Source: Saccharopolyspora erythraea | GTDB taxonomy: Bacteria; Actinomycetota; Actinomycetes; Mycobacteriales; Pseudonocardiaceae | DNA length: 64,000 bases | Direction of reading: 5' to 3' | Assembly: GCF_018141105.1 (NCBI RefSeq) | Contig: NZ_CP054839.1 | Span: forward strand, 372,001-436,000 | Shown here: positions 24,566-33,050 of the stretch, piece by piece | How the letters are laid out: each line of letters starts with the position of its first letter | Position numbering within the stretch: position 1 is the stretch's first letter | Position numbers and translations under genes: made by a program | The notes under the pieces: generated by a model | The model's input: only the letters and a program-made list of their open reading frames with translations | Database searches by the model: none | What the model was told of the DNA's origin: nothing

Positions 24566-25804
24566 TCAGCTGTAGAGCAGATAAGCCTCGCGCCGGCGGC
24601 GGAAGTCCGCCAGCTCGTCCTGCCACGACCCGACGATCTCGCCGACGTCCGCACCCGCGTCCACCATCGTGCGCAACCGGTCGGATCCGAACAACTTGTC
24701 GATCATCCCGTCCTCGCGCCAGGCGAACGGGTACAGCTTCCTGGCGGTGACGATCATGGTGACCGCGACGAGGATCGAGTCGATCTCGCCGTATCGGTAG
24801 ACCTGCACGCCTCCGCACGTCACCCCGGTGTGCTTGGAGAACGTCGGCACGAAGTAGGTCTCGCGGAACCCCACGCCCGGGATGCGCGCGGCGTTGAGCT
24901 CGTCGGCCCACCGCCAGTCCACCCCGGGGGCGCCGATGATCTCGAACGGCCGCGTCGTCCCGCGCCCCTCGGACCACGTCGTGCCCTCGAACAGACCGGT
25001 ACCCGGGTAGACCGCGGCCGTGTCGGGAGTCGGCATGTTCGGGCTCGGCGGAATCCACGGCAGACCCGTATCCGGACCGCGGCCGTGCCAGCGCTGCACC
25101 TTCACGACCTCGGGCTCCGGCGTTCCGGGCAGGTGCTCCCTGGCGAACATCCTGGCCAGCTCGCCGACGGTCATGCCGTGCTGGAGCACGATCGGCAGCA
25201 GACCGACCCCCGACGCGAAGCGCGGGTCCAGCTGCGGACCGGCGACCTGCGTCCCGCCGATCGGGTTCGGCCGGTCGAGGACCAGGAACGACGCCCCGAC
25301 CTTCGCGGCCGCCTCCATCGCGACGTACATCGTCCAGATGTAGGTGTAGAAGCGCGCCCCGACGTCTGCGATGTCGAACACCACCTGCTCGACCCCGGCC
25401 TTGCGGAACATCCCGGCCAGCTTGTCGGCGTCGGCGCCGTAGGCGTCGTACACCGGCAGGCCGGTGCGGGGGTCGGCGTAGTCGCCCTCGGACCCGCCCG
25501 CCTGCGACGTGCCGCGGAATCCGTGCTCGGGCCCGAACACCGCGACGATTTCGACGTCACCGCCGGTGTGCATGGCGTCGACGACGTGCTGCATCGAGCC
25601 CAGCACGCCGGTCGGGTTGGTCACCACGCCGATGCGGCGGCCGGTGATCGGCCGCCAGCCGTCGGCTGCCAGCACGTCGGCACCGGTCAGCACCCCGGAG
25701 CGGTTCGGGGCCGGGGTCGGCGGCGCGGCGCAGGCGGCGCCGGTGGTGAGCCCGAGCATCGACGCCGACAGCGCGGAGGTGGTGAGGAAGCTGCGGCGAT
25801 CCAT
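24566..25804 (-). CDS. namZ: Exo-beta-N-acetylmuramidase NamZ (DUF1343)
   Basis: A 412-residue DUF1343 protein. The characterised Bacillus homologue NamZ releases terminal MurNAc from peptidoglycan fragments. A Tat-like signal peptide MDRRSFLTTSALSASMLGLT precedes the domain. Typical segments are RIGVVTNPTGV, VFGPEHGFRG, DIADVGARFYTYIWTMY, LDRPNPIGG and PSPNMPTPDTAAVYPGT. It is the middle gene of nagZ-namZ-serine hydrolase, matching the cell-wall salvage order in Bacillus. It acts outside the membrane. Confidence 0.92.
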   Translation of the reverse strand: MDRRSFLTTSALSASMLGLTTGAACAAPPTPAPNRSGVLTGADVLAADGWRPITGRRIGVVTNPTGVLGSMQHVVDAMHTGGDVEIVAVFGPEHGFRGTSQAGGSEGDYADPRTGLPVYDAYGADADKLAGMFRKAGVEQVVFDIADVGARFYTYIWTMYVAMEAAAKVGASFLVLDRPNPIGGTQVAGPQLDPRFASGVGLLPIVLQHGMTVGELARMFAREHLPGTPEPEVVKVQRWHGRGPDTGLPWIPPSPNMPTPDTAAVYPGTGLFEGTTWSEGRGTTRPFEIIGAPGVDWRWADELNAARIPGVGFRETYFVPTFSKHTGVTCGGVQVYRYGEIDSILVAVTMIVTARKLYPFAWREDGMIDKLFGSDRLRTMVDAGADVGEIVGSWQDELADFRRRREAYLLYS

Positions 25805-25833
25805 GTCTCGCGGGCCTCTCGTGGTTCGTGCGG

Positions 25834-27609
25834 TTACCAGCTCAGACCGTGCCCGAACGGGTAGCGGTCGGTTCCCGGCCTGGTCGGGTCGGGAACCGGG
25901 ACCGGCAGCTTGCCGGCCGGGGTGATCTCCCCGAACAGCGCCTTGGCCAGCGACTCCATCGCCACCGCCTTGTCAGAGTAGGTGGTGAGCCAGGTCGGCA
26001 CTTCCTCCACGTGGGCGGCGTCGTAGGGGTCGCGGACCGCGACCGCAACCACCGGTTTACCGCTTCGCTGCAATCCGCGCACCAGGTCGCGCTGCGCCGC
26101 GTTGGTCTCGTTCCACGCGGCGTTGGTCAGCACCACGGTCAGGTCGTTCTGCCCGGCCGCCTGGACGGCCTGGTCGATCTGCTGCGGCGTCGGCTTCATG
26201 CCGGTGTCCAGCGAGGTCGCCTGCGAACCGCGGGCGGTGATGCTGCCCGCGAGCGCCTTGGTCGGGCTCGCGCCCGCACCGGTCACCAGCACCCGGCCCG
26301 GCGGCTGCCGCAACGGCAGCGCGCCCGCGTCGTTGCGCAGCAGCGTCGTGGTGCGGTCGGTGATCTTCTGCGCGGCTTCGAGGTTGCGCGGGGACCCGAC
26401 GATCTGGTCCACCTTGGACACGTCGACGAAGGGCCGGTCGATCACGCCGCGCCCCGCCTTCATCCGCAGGATGCGCTCCACGCTCTGGTCGATCCGCTGC
26501 TCGGTGAGCCTGCCGGAGCGCACCGCGCCGAGCACGCCGTCGATGGCGACCTGCAGGTGCTGCGGCATCAGCAGCTGGTCGGCACCGGCCTCCAGCGCCA
26601 GCACCGGGATCTCGGCGTCGGGGTGCTTGTGCCGGACGCCTTCCATCTGCAGCGAGTCGGTGACGACCACGCCCCGGAAGCCCAGCTCCTCGCGCAGCAT
26701 CCCGGTGAGCACGTTGCGCGAGAGCGTCGAGGGCTCCCCGGAGTCGTCGAGCTTCGGCACGACGATGTGTGCGCTCATCACGGTGTCGGTGCCCGCGTCG
26801 ATCGCGGCGCGGAACGGCGGCGCGTCGAGGGCCTCCCACTGCTGGCGGTCGTGCTCGATGACCGGCAGCTCCTCGTGGCTGTCCTGGTTGGTGTCGCCGT
26901 GACCCGGGAAGTGCTTGACCGAGGTGCTGACGGCGCCGTAGCCCTGGTAGCCGCGGACCTGCGCCGCGGTCAGCTCGGCGGCCAGCCCGGGGTCGGAGGA
27001 GAACGAGCGGACACCGATGACCGGGTTGGCGGGGTTGACGTTGACGTCGCCACTCGGCGCGAAGTTCTGCGCAAGGCCCATGGCCCGCAGCTCCTGGCCG
27101 GTGATCACCGCCGCGTGCTCGGCGTCGGCGGGCGAGCGCCCGGCGCCCAGCGCCATGTTGCCGGGCAGCTGCGTGGCGGGCTCCTTGATCCGGGTGATCT
27201 GGCCCTGCTCCTGGTCGGTGGAGATCAGCAGCGGGATCTTCGCGCCCGAGGTCACCGCGGCCCGCTGCAGGCCGTTGGACAGCTCGGCGATCTGCTTCGG
27301 GTCGTAGATGCTGTCGGTCCAGTTGAAGTGGATGACGCCGCCGAGGTGGTACTTCTGCACCACCTCGGCGGGGGTGGCGACGCCGAACTCGTCCCGGTTG
27401 GCCTGGTGCGGGGTGTCGGCGGTGCGGCCGTAGGCGTAGGTGACGAAGAGCTGGCCGACCTTCTCCTCCAGCGTCATGCCGCGCATGGTCCGGGTGGCCC
27501 ACGAGTGGGCGTCACCGGCCGGAGCGGCGTTGCCGATGGCGGTCAGGCTGGCGGATACGACGGCTACCGCGCTGATCGTGGCCGCGGCGAGGCGGCTTTT
27601 CCTGCCCAC
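25834..27609 (-). CDS. nagZ: Secreted beta-N-acetylglucosaminidase NagZ (GH3)
   Basis: A 591-residue family 3 glycoside hydrolase releasing GlcNAc from the non-reducing end of wall fragments. A signal peptide (residues 1-30, ending NAAPA) leads into the TIM barrel with KHFPGHGDTNQDSHEELPVI, which contains the NagZ His-Asp dyad, and the nucleophile Asp in VVVTDSLQMEG. A C-terminal alpha/beta sandwich follows (DRTTTLLRNDAGALPL, VVAVAVRDPYD). The GTG at 27609 has a textbook AGGAGG site; the longer ORF start is rejected. First gene of the operon. Confidence 0.94.
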   Translation of the reverse strand: MGRKSRLAAATISAVAVVSASLTAIGNAAPAGDAHSWATRTMRGMTLEEKVGQLFVTYAYGRTADTPHQANRDEFGVATPAEVVQKYHLGGVIHFNWTDSIYDPKQIAELSNGLQRAAVTSGAKIPLLISTDQEQGQITRIKEPATQLPGNMALGAGRSPADAEHAAVITGQELRAMGLAQNFAPSGDVNVNPANPVIGVRSFSSDPGLAAELTAAQVRGYQGYGAVSTSVKHFPGHGDTNQDSHEELPVIEHDRQQWEALDAPPFRAAIDAGTDTVMSAHIVVPKLDDSGEPSTLSRNVLTGMLREELGFRGVVVTDSLQMEGVRHKHPDAEIPVLALEAGADQLLMPQHLQVAIDGVLGAVRSGRLTEQRIDQSVERILRMKAGRGVIDRPFVDVSKVDQIVGSPRNLEAAQKITDRTTTLLRNDAGALPLRQPPGRVLVTGAGASPTKALAGSITARGSQATSLDTGMKPTPQQIDQAVQAAGQNDLTVVLTNAAWNETNAAQRDLVRGLQRSGKPVVAVAVRDPYDAAHVEEVPTWLTTYSDKAVAMESLAKALFGEITPAGKLPVPVPDPTRPGTDRYPFGHGLSW

Positions 27610-28239
27610 TGTGCCTCCTGACGGCGGTCCGTCCGGCAACGCCCGGTCGGAAGTTCACGGGGAAATCGGTCGAATTGGGAAGCTACCCACGTGCGAGGCG
27701 GTGGTCAACGCTGCGCAACGGCGTGGCTGCGGACGGCGTCGGCGGCCCGCGGCCACCTTCGCCCGCTTCGCCGAGCCGCCGAAGGCGTTCGGCGGCCACC
27801 ACCCGCACCGCGGCACCGTCGCAGGGCTTGATCCGCTGCCTGTTCCAGTCCAGCGCTGCAAGAGTCATCTACTGCTGATTGCCGGGGCTCGAAGCTCTGC
27901 TCTCCGCAGCTCCGGCCCGCCACCGCCTGCCGTCGCGCTGCCGCCGGATGGCCCGCCTGCCGCTGGGTCGCGGTCCGTGGCCACCTGCGGTCGCGCTACC
28001 GCCAGGTCGCTGCGTGTACCGAGCTGCTGTCCGCGCGGCCACCTATCTCGCGCAGGCGCTGTCCACGCCGCTGCCTGCCGCCACCATCCCGGCCGCGGGG
28101 TCCGCTTTCCGCGCCCCTCCGCCTCAGCCGCTGTAGGCGCCCCAGTCGCCATCCGCTCCAAGGCGCTTCCGCACCGCCACCCCGCTGGCCGTCCACGCCC
28201 CGGTGGCCGCCCCGCCCCGCCATCACCCGCCAGACATGC

Positions 28240-28274
28240 GGCGGCGCCCGCCAACTGGGTTGGCGGGCGCCGCC
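28240..28274. terminator. Perfect 15-bp hairpin
   Basis: The arms at 28240-28254 and 28260-28274 are exact reverse complements around a CTGGG loop. It lies about 320 bases past the end of the minus-strand HAD phosphatase and may stop that transcript. It lacks a T-tract in either direction. Confidence 0.55.
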
Positions 28275-28431
28275 CTCCGCGCGAGATCTCGGACTACCAA
28301 GCGTGCAACTCTTGTCGTAACTTGTGGGCCCGGCGTCCGGCGTCCCGGTACGCGACCCTGTGGACGACCAGCCTCCCGCGGCGGCTGCGCGTGGGTGTTC
28401 CGAGTCCCGCGCACGGAGCCAGGTATGGGGT

Positions 28432-28458
28432 GGACGTTACTTCTCCTCCGTAACGTCC
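28432..28458. repeat. 9-bp inverted repeat GGACGTTAC / GTAACGTCC
   Basis: Perfect 9-bp arms around a pyrimidine-only 9-base loop, flanked by further complementary bases (CCAGG before, CCTGG after). It could be an operator or an RNA hairpin; nothing nearby decides. Confidence 0.5.
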
Positions 28459-28592
28459 CTGGCCAATCCAGGTTCCGCACTTCCTTTGTAGTCCGTGACG
28501 CGCGTCACTGCAAGGGTCTTGCGAATCTGCATCGCAAGCCGGGAACCCGCGCTTTCATGCAATCCGCGGCGCATACGACGGAATGGGCCGGA

Positions 28593-29432
28593 TCACCGGT
28601 GGCGACGCCAGTACCGCACGCCCCACCAAGCCGCCCCCGCCGCCGCGACGGCGCCCATGCCGACCCCGGCAGCGGTCACCGCTGCGCGCGACGGCGTGGG
28701 GATGCGGGCGCGAAGCGACACCGGGTGGTCGAAGGCGAGCGTCGGCCAGCCGCGCTGCACCGCCTCCTTGCGCAGGCCCCGGTCGGGGTTGACCACAGTC
28801 GGGTGCCCGACGCTCTCCAGCAGCGGGAGATCGGTGACCGAGTCGGAGTAGGCGTGGCACTGCGAGAGGTCGTAGCCGTGCTCCTCGGCGAGCTCGCGGG
28901 CGGCGGCGGCCTTGTTCTCCGCCGAGCAGTAGAAGTCGACCTCGCCGGTGTAGCGCCCGGCGGAGACCACCATCCGGGTCCCGGACGAGTGCGTGGCGCC
29001 GAGCAGCTTGGCGATCGGCCCCACGACCTCCTGGCCCGACGCCGAGAGCACCACGATGTCGTGACCTTGCTCCTTGTGCTCGGCGATGAGCTGGGTCGCC
29101 TCCTTGTAGACCAGCGGGTCGACGATGTCGTGCAGCGTCTCCTCGACGATGGCGTTGACCTGCTCGACGTCCCACCCGGTGCACAGCGAGGTGATGTGCG
29201 CGCGCATCCGGTCCATCTGGTCGGCGTCGGCGCCGGCCAGCATGAACACGAACTGGGCGTAGGCGCTCTTGAGCACCGCACGCCGGTTGATCAGTCCTTC
29301 CTGGAAGAACGGCCTGCTGAAGGCGAGCGTGCTCGACTTCGCGATGACCGTCTTGTCCAGATCGAAGAACGCTGCCACACGTGGCTGCGGGGCGACCGGG
29401 TGGTTCGCGGGCTCTGTCACGCCGCCCAGCAT
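28593..29432 (-). CDS. HAD-IB family phosphatase (SerB-like), membrane-anchored at the C-terminus
   Basis: A 279-residue HAD-superfamily hydrolase: motif I FFDLDKTVIAKSS, motif II Ser in VLSASGQEVV, and motif IV CHAYSDSVTDLPLLESVG. The C-terminus has one hydrophobic helix (AAVTAAGVGMGAVAAAGAAW) followed by RYWRRHR, probably a membrane anchor. It corresponds in position to M. tuberculosis Rv3661 beside the ssd/tad locus. The substrate is uncertain; phosphoserine or a lipid phosphate are possible. ATG 29432 is chosen; GTG 29420 is an alternative. Confidence 0.88.
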   Translation of the reverse strand: MLGGVTEPANHPVAPQPRVAAFFDLDKTVIAKSSTLAFSRPFFQEGLINRRAVLKSAYAQFVFMLAGADADQMDRMRAHITSLCTGWDVEQVNAIVEETLHDIVDPLVYKEATQLIAEHKEQGHDIVVLSASGQEVVGPIAKLLGATHSSGTRMVVSAGRYTGEVDFYCSAENKAAAARELAEEHGYDLSQCHAYSDSVTDLPLLESVGHPTVVNPDRGLRKEAVQRGWPTLAFDHPVSLRARIPTPSRAAVTAAGVGMGAVAAAGAAWWGVRYWRRHR

Positions 29433-29638
29433 ACGAGTCCGGCTCCGCGCGGCGGGGTCCCCGCAATACCGCAGCACCTTTCACGTTGGGTGCCGTCCCG
29501 GATCCGGATTCCATTGAGCGGGAAACATTTCTTGACCCGAATGGGGGTTCACGGGGCGCGGAATGGCGGCTCGGCGCAAGGACGTTCCCTCTAATGGACG
29601 GGGGACATGCCTGGGGAGCGGGGCGATACAGTGTGTGA

Positions 29639-29732
29639 GTCCGGTCCGCCGGACATGGTTCAGCTCGACCCCCCGGAGCTGAACCGCCGACGACCCCCGT
29701 CCCTCCCCCCTGGCGGGGGTCGTCTTGTTTCT
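29639..29732 (+). ncRNA. 6C small RNA
   Basis: A roughly 95-base transcript is predicted from a TACAGT -10 element (29627-29632) to a T-rich end. It folds into a short 5' stem (GTCCG/CGGAC), then a perfect 10-bp hairpin (29657-29666 with 29676-29685) whose loop GACCCCCCG carries six consecutive C. The last element is an 11-bp terminator hairpin (29689-29699 with 29714-29724), whose loop also contains six C, followed by TTGTTT. C-rich loops on two hairpins define the actinobacterial 6C RNA. In M. tuberculosis it lies in the same gap between ssd and the SerB-like gene, which makes the call strong. Confidence 0.88.
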
Positions 29733-29938
29733 CGAGCCGGTTCCGGCAGAACCGATTTCCTTTCACATTTCGTCCGGTGCTGAGTTGTCCACAGCCGGGG
29801 TAGTTGTCCACAGATTTGCGAATTGACTCTGGGCGGCTCGACGGCGTCCGGCCACTGTGGATGTCGAGACCGCCGCGCTCCTCAACCGGAAGCCGCGGAC
29901 TCGCAGTCCGCACCCGAACCCGGAAATCGGAGCCCATG

Positions 29939-31099
29939 ATGTCCGCCGCGACCACCTTGCCGTCTTCCACTCCGCCCACCGCGCCCGGAGGGCCACGTCC
30001 CCTGCTGATCACCTGCGATGCCGAGCTGGCCGAGGACGTCCTGCGCCTGGCCGCGGCAGCGGGATGCGAACTGGACCGCGCGCCCGACCCGTTGTCGGTC
30101 GGGGACCGCTGGCGCACGGCGCCACTCGTGCTGCTGGACGGTCCCGCGGCCGAAGCGGGCGTGGCCAACGGCCTGCCGCGAAGACCGGGTGTGCTGGTGC
30201 TCGCCCGCGCACCGGGAGGTGATCTGTACCGCGCCGCCTTCCACATGGGTGCGGAGCAGGAGGTCATCCTGCCCGCGCACGAAGGGCACCTGATCGAGCT
30301 GCTCGCCGAGGCGGTCGACCGTTCCGCGCCGCGTTCGGGGCGGGTGCTCGCCGTCATCGGCGGCAGCGGAGGCGCGGGCGCGTCGGTGCTGGCGACCGGT
30401 GTGGCGGTGACGGCGGCGCGGCGCGGCCAGCGCTCGTTGCTGCTGGACTGCGATCCACTGGGCGGTGGCCTGGACCTGGCGGTCGGCGCGGAGAGCACCG
30501 ACGGCGTCCGCTGGTCAGGACTCAGCGTCAGCGGAGGCCGGGTGGCGGCGGGTGCGTTGCACGACGCGCTGCCGCAGCGCCGCGTCGGTTCCGGCTCCCT
30601 CGCCGTGCTGGCCTGCGACCGCGACGGCCCGTCTTCCGGGCTGACGCCGCAGGCGGTCGGCGCGGTGGTCGATGCCGGGAGGCGTGCCGGGCAGACCGTG
30701 GTGTGCGACCTGCCGAGGCACCTCTCGGAGGCCGCGCTGGCCGGACTGCGGAAGGCCGATCTCACCCTGGTCGTCGTGGCCGCCGAGGTCCGAGCCTGCG
30801 CGGCGGCGGCCCGGCTGGTCGCCGAGATCCGCGACCGCACGGCCGGACGGCTGCGGCTCGTGGTGCGCGGACCGGCTTCCAGCGGACTGCGCGTGTCCGA
30901 CGTCGGCCGCGCCGTCGGCGTCGAAGTCCTCGCCGCCGTGCGACCGCAGCCCGGGTTGTCCACAGCGTTGGACCGCGGCGGGTTCTGCGCGACGCGCGCC
31001 GGTCTGCGCCGGACCGTGGAGCGAGCCGCTTCCGAGGTGTTGCGGGCGCTCGGCCGAGCCGACACCCCTGCTGAACGCGCCCTGGCAGGTGCGGCATGA
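29939..31099 (+). CDS. ssd: Ssd/CpaE-like septum-site and Tad pilus ATPase-family protein
   Basis: A 386-residue MinD/CpaE-type protein. An N-terminal receiver-like region (LLITCDAELAEDVLRLAAAA) is followed by a deviant Walker A, VIGGSGGAGASVLATG, and LLLDCDPLGGGLDL, the usual MinD-like second motif. The canonical Walker A Lys is replaced (GGAGAS), as in Ssd proteins. M. tuberculosis Ssd is reported to affect septation. It is the first gene of the tad cluster. The second of two adjacent ATGs (29939) has GGAG six bases upstream. Its end overlaps tadA (ATGA). Confidence 0.9.
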   Translation: MSAATTLPSSTPPTAPGGPRPLLITCDAELAEDVLRLAAAAGCELDRAPDPLSVGDRWRTAPLVLLDGPAAEAGVANGLPRRPGVLVLARAPGGDLYRAAFHMGAEQEVILPAHEGHLIELLAEAVDRSAPRSGRVLAVIGGSGGAGASVLATGVAVTAARRGQRSLLLDCDPLGGGLDLAVGAESTDGVRWSGLSVSGGRVAAGALHDALPQRRVGSGSLAVLACDRDGPSSGLTPQAVGAVVDAGRRAGQTVVCDLPRHLSEAALAGLRKADLTLVVVAAEVRACAAAARLVAEIRDRTAGRLRLVVRGPASSGLRVSDVGRAVGVEVLAAVRPQPGLSTALDRGGFCATRAGLRRTVERAASEVLRALGRADTPAERALAGAA

Positions 31100-32253
31100 A
31101 CGGGGAACTGATCGAGCGGGTGCGCAACCGGCTCGCGGGCAGCGGGGTGCCGCTGACGTCGTCGGCGGTGGCCACGGCGGTGCGGGCGGAAGCGGGTGGG
31201 CTGGTCGGCGACGCCGACGTGCTCGACCGTCTCCGCCAGGTGCAGCGCGAGTTCCTCGGGGCCGGTGCGCTCGAACCGCTGCTGCGCGACCCGGCGGTCA
31301 CCGACGTGCTGGTCACCGCGCCCGACGCGGTGTGGGTCGACCGGGGCGATGGACTGCGGCGCTGCGCGGAGACCTTCGCCGACGAGGACGCCGTGCGGCG
31401 CCTCGCGCAGCGCCTGGCACTGGCCAGCGGCCGCAGGCTCGACGACGCGCAGCCGTGGGTCGACGCCTGGCTTCCCCGCGCGACCGGCGCCGTCCGGCTG
31501 CACGCGGTGCTGCCGCCGGTGGCCGACAGCACCTGCATCTCGCTGCGGGTCCTGCGTCCGGCGGTGCACGGCCTCGAAGCGCTGCACCGCAAGGGCATGT
31601 TCGACGCGCCGACCGCCGGACTGCTGCGGTCGATCGTCACCACCCGGTTGGCGTTCCTCGTCATCGGAGGTGCGGGCGCGGGCAAGACCACGCTGCTCGC
31701 GGCGATGCTCGGGGAAGTCAGTCCCGCCGAACGCATCATCTGCGTCGAGGAAGCCAGCGAGCTGCAACCCGACCACCCGCACGTGGTGCGCCTGCTGACC
31801 CGGCCGCCGAACATCGAGGGCGCTGGGGAGATCCAGGTACGCGACCTCGTGCGGCAGGCCCTCCGGATGCGACCGGATCGCCTGGTCGTCGGCGAGGTGC
31901 GCGGCGGCGAGATCTGCGAGCTGCTGGCCGCGCTCAACACCGGGCACGAAGGGGGCGGCGGCACCCTGCACGCGAACTCGCCCCGTGAGGTGCCCGCGCG
32001 GATGGAGGCACTGGCCGCGCTGGGCGGTCTCTCCCGCGCCGCGCTGCACAGCCAGCTGGCCGCGGCGGTGCAGGTCGTTCTCCACGTCCAGCGGACGCGG
32101 CAGGGCCGCAGGCTGGCCGCGGTGGGCGTGCCGTTCCGCGCCGGCGACCACATCGAGGTCCGCCCGGCGTGGGAGCAGCACTCCGGTTGGGGGCCGGGCG
32201 CGGAAGCCCTCGCGGCGATGCTGTCCGCCCGGGGAGGTGCGTTGCCGTGCTGA
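31096..32253 (+). CDS. tadA: TadA/CpaF-type secretion ATPase
   Basis: A 385-residue type II/IV secretion ATPase that powers assembly of the Flp/Tad pilus from the cytoplasmic face. Features are the N-terminal CpaF region (LEPLLRDPAVTDVLVTAPDAV), Walker A VIGGAGAGKTTLLAA, the Asp box RIICVEEASEL, Walker B region RPDRLVVGEVRGGE and the His box ALNTGHEGGGGTLHANSP. The ATG overlaps the ssd stop by four bases, so translation is coupled. Confidence 0.95.
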   Translation: MNGELIERVRNRLAGSGVPLTSSAVATAVRAEAGGLVGDADVLDRLRQVQREFLGAGALEPLLRDPAVTDVLVTAPDAVWVDRGDGLRRCAETFADEDAVRRLAQRLALASGRRLDDAQPWVDAWLPRATGAVRLHAVLPPVADSTCISLRVLRPAVHGLEALHRKGMFDAPTAGLLRSIVTTRLAFLVIGGAGAGKTTLLAAMLGEVSPAERIICVEEASELQPDHPHVVRLLTRPPNIEGAGEIQVRDLVRQALRMRPDRLVVGEVRGGEICELLAALNTGHEGGGGTLHANSPREVPARMEALAALGGLSRAALHSQLAAAVQVVLHVQRTRQGRRLAAVGVPFRAGDHIEVRPAWEQHSGWGPGAEALAAMLSARGGALPC

Positions 32254-33050
32254 CGTTCTTCCTGCTCGCGCTGTCGTTGCTCTGCTGGCCCGATCTGCGG
32301 GCGCAGCGGAGGCTTTGCGCGCTGACCTCGACCACCGCGGGGAAACCGGGCGCAGCGGCGGTTCGGGCCGCACGGATCGGCTGGATACCGGCCACCGCCG
32401 CGCTCGGAGCCCTCCTCGCAGGTGTCGGCGGCCTGTTCGCGGCCGTGGCACTGGCCGTTCTCGGACGTCGATACGTGAGGTCCCGGCGGAGCTTCCGCGC
32501 CGGTGTGGAGCGGTCGGCCGAACTGTCCGGTGGCATCCGATTGCTGGTGGCCGGGCTCCGCGCCGGCGCGCATCCGGCCGTGGCGGCGGAGGGGGCGGCC
32601 GAGGACTCGGCACCGGCGATCTCCGGGGTGTTCCGCGACCTGGCGTCCGCGGCGAAGCTCGGCGGAGACGTCCCGACGGTGCTCGACAACGGCGGCCACC
32701 CCGCCGAGCTCCGGCAACCGCTGGCGCGGCTGGGCCGGGCGTGGCGGCTCGCCGAGCGGCACGGCGTGGCACTGGCGGATCTGCTGGACGCGGTGCGGCG
32801 CGACGTCGACCACCGGGTCGCCTTCGTCCGCGATCTCGAATCGAAGATGGCGGGCCCGCGCGCTACCGCGGCCATGCTCGCCGGCCTGCCTCTCCTCGGC
32901 CTGCTCCTGGGCGAAGCGGTCGGTGCCGCACCGCTGTCCGTGCTGACAGGGCAGGCGTTCGGCCAGGCCGTCCTGGTCGTGGGCGTCGGCCTGCTGTGCG
33001 CGGGGCTGTTCTGGACCCTTCGGCTGACGGAGGGAGCGATGTCGCCATGA
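32247..33050 (+). CDS. tadB: TadB-like pilus inner-membrane platform protein
   Basis: A 267-residue membrane protein of the GspF/TadB class. It starts with a hydrophobic helix VLTFFLLALSLLCWPDLRAQ, has a second near residues 50-70, a cytoplasmic GspF domain (SAELSGGIRLLVAGLRAGAH and LAERHGVALADLLDAV), and C-terminal helices. GTG 32247 has GGAGG upstream and overlaps the tadA stop by seven bases. It forms the membrane platform with TadC. Confidence 0.88.
   Translation: MLTFFLLALSLLCWPDLRAQRRLCALTSTTAGKPGAAAVRAARIGWIPATAALGALLAGVGGLFAAVALAVLGRRYVRSRRSFRAGVERSAELSGGIRLLVAGLRAGAHPAVAAEGAAEDSAPAISGVFRDLASAAKLGGDVPTVLDNGGHPAELRQPLARLGRAWRLAERHGVALADLLDAVRRDVDHRVAFVRDLESKMAGPRATAAMLAGLPLLGLLLGEAVGAAPLSVLTGQAFGQAVLVVGVGLLCAGLFWTLRLTEGAMSP

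Larger units (their letters stand above)
27640..28592. other. 953-base intergenic region with hairpins, no gene supported
   Basis: Several overlapping ORFs exist here on both strands, but all are Pro/Arg-rich, lack ribosome binding sites and look like GC-rich noise. The region holds the nagZ promoter on the left, a 15-bp perfect hairpin at 28240-28274 and an inverted repeat at 28432-28458. Confidence 0.6.

Noticed and set aside
27440-28453. Plus-strand ORF in the gap after nagZ
   Set aside because: It starts inside nagZ in the opposite direction, is Pro/Arg/Ala-rich and crosses a perfect 15-bp hairpin without a ribosome binding site.
28555-32772. A 1405-codon minus-strand frame across the HAD phosphatase, ssd, tadA and tadB
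   Set aside because: It is low-complexity Arg/Pro/Ala/Ser text overlapping several well-supported genes and the 6C RNA.
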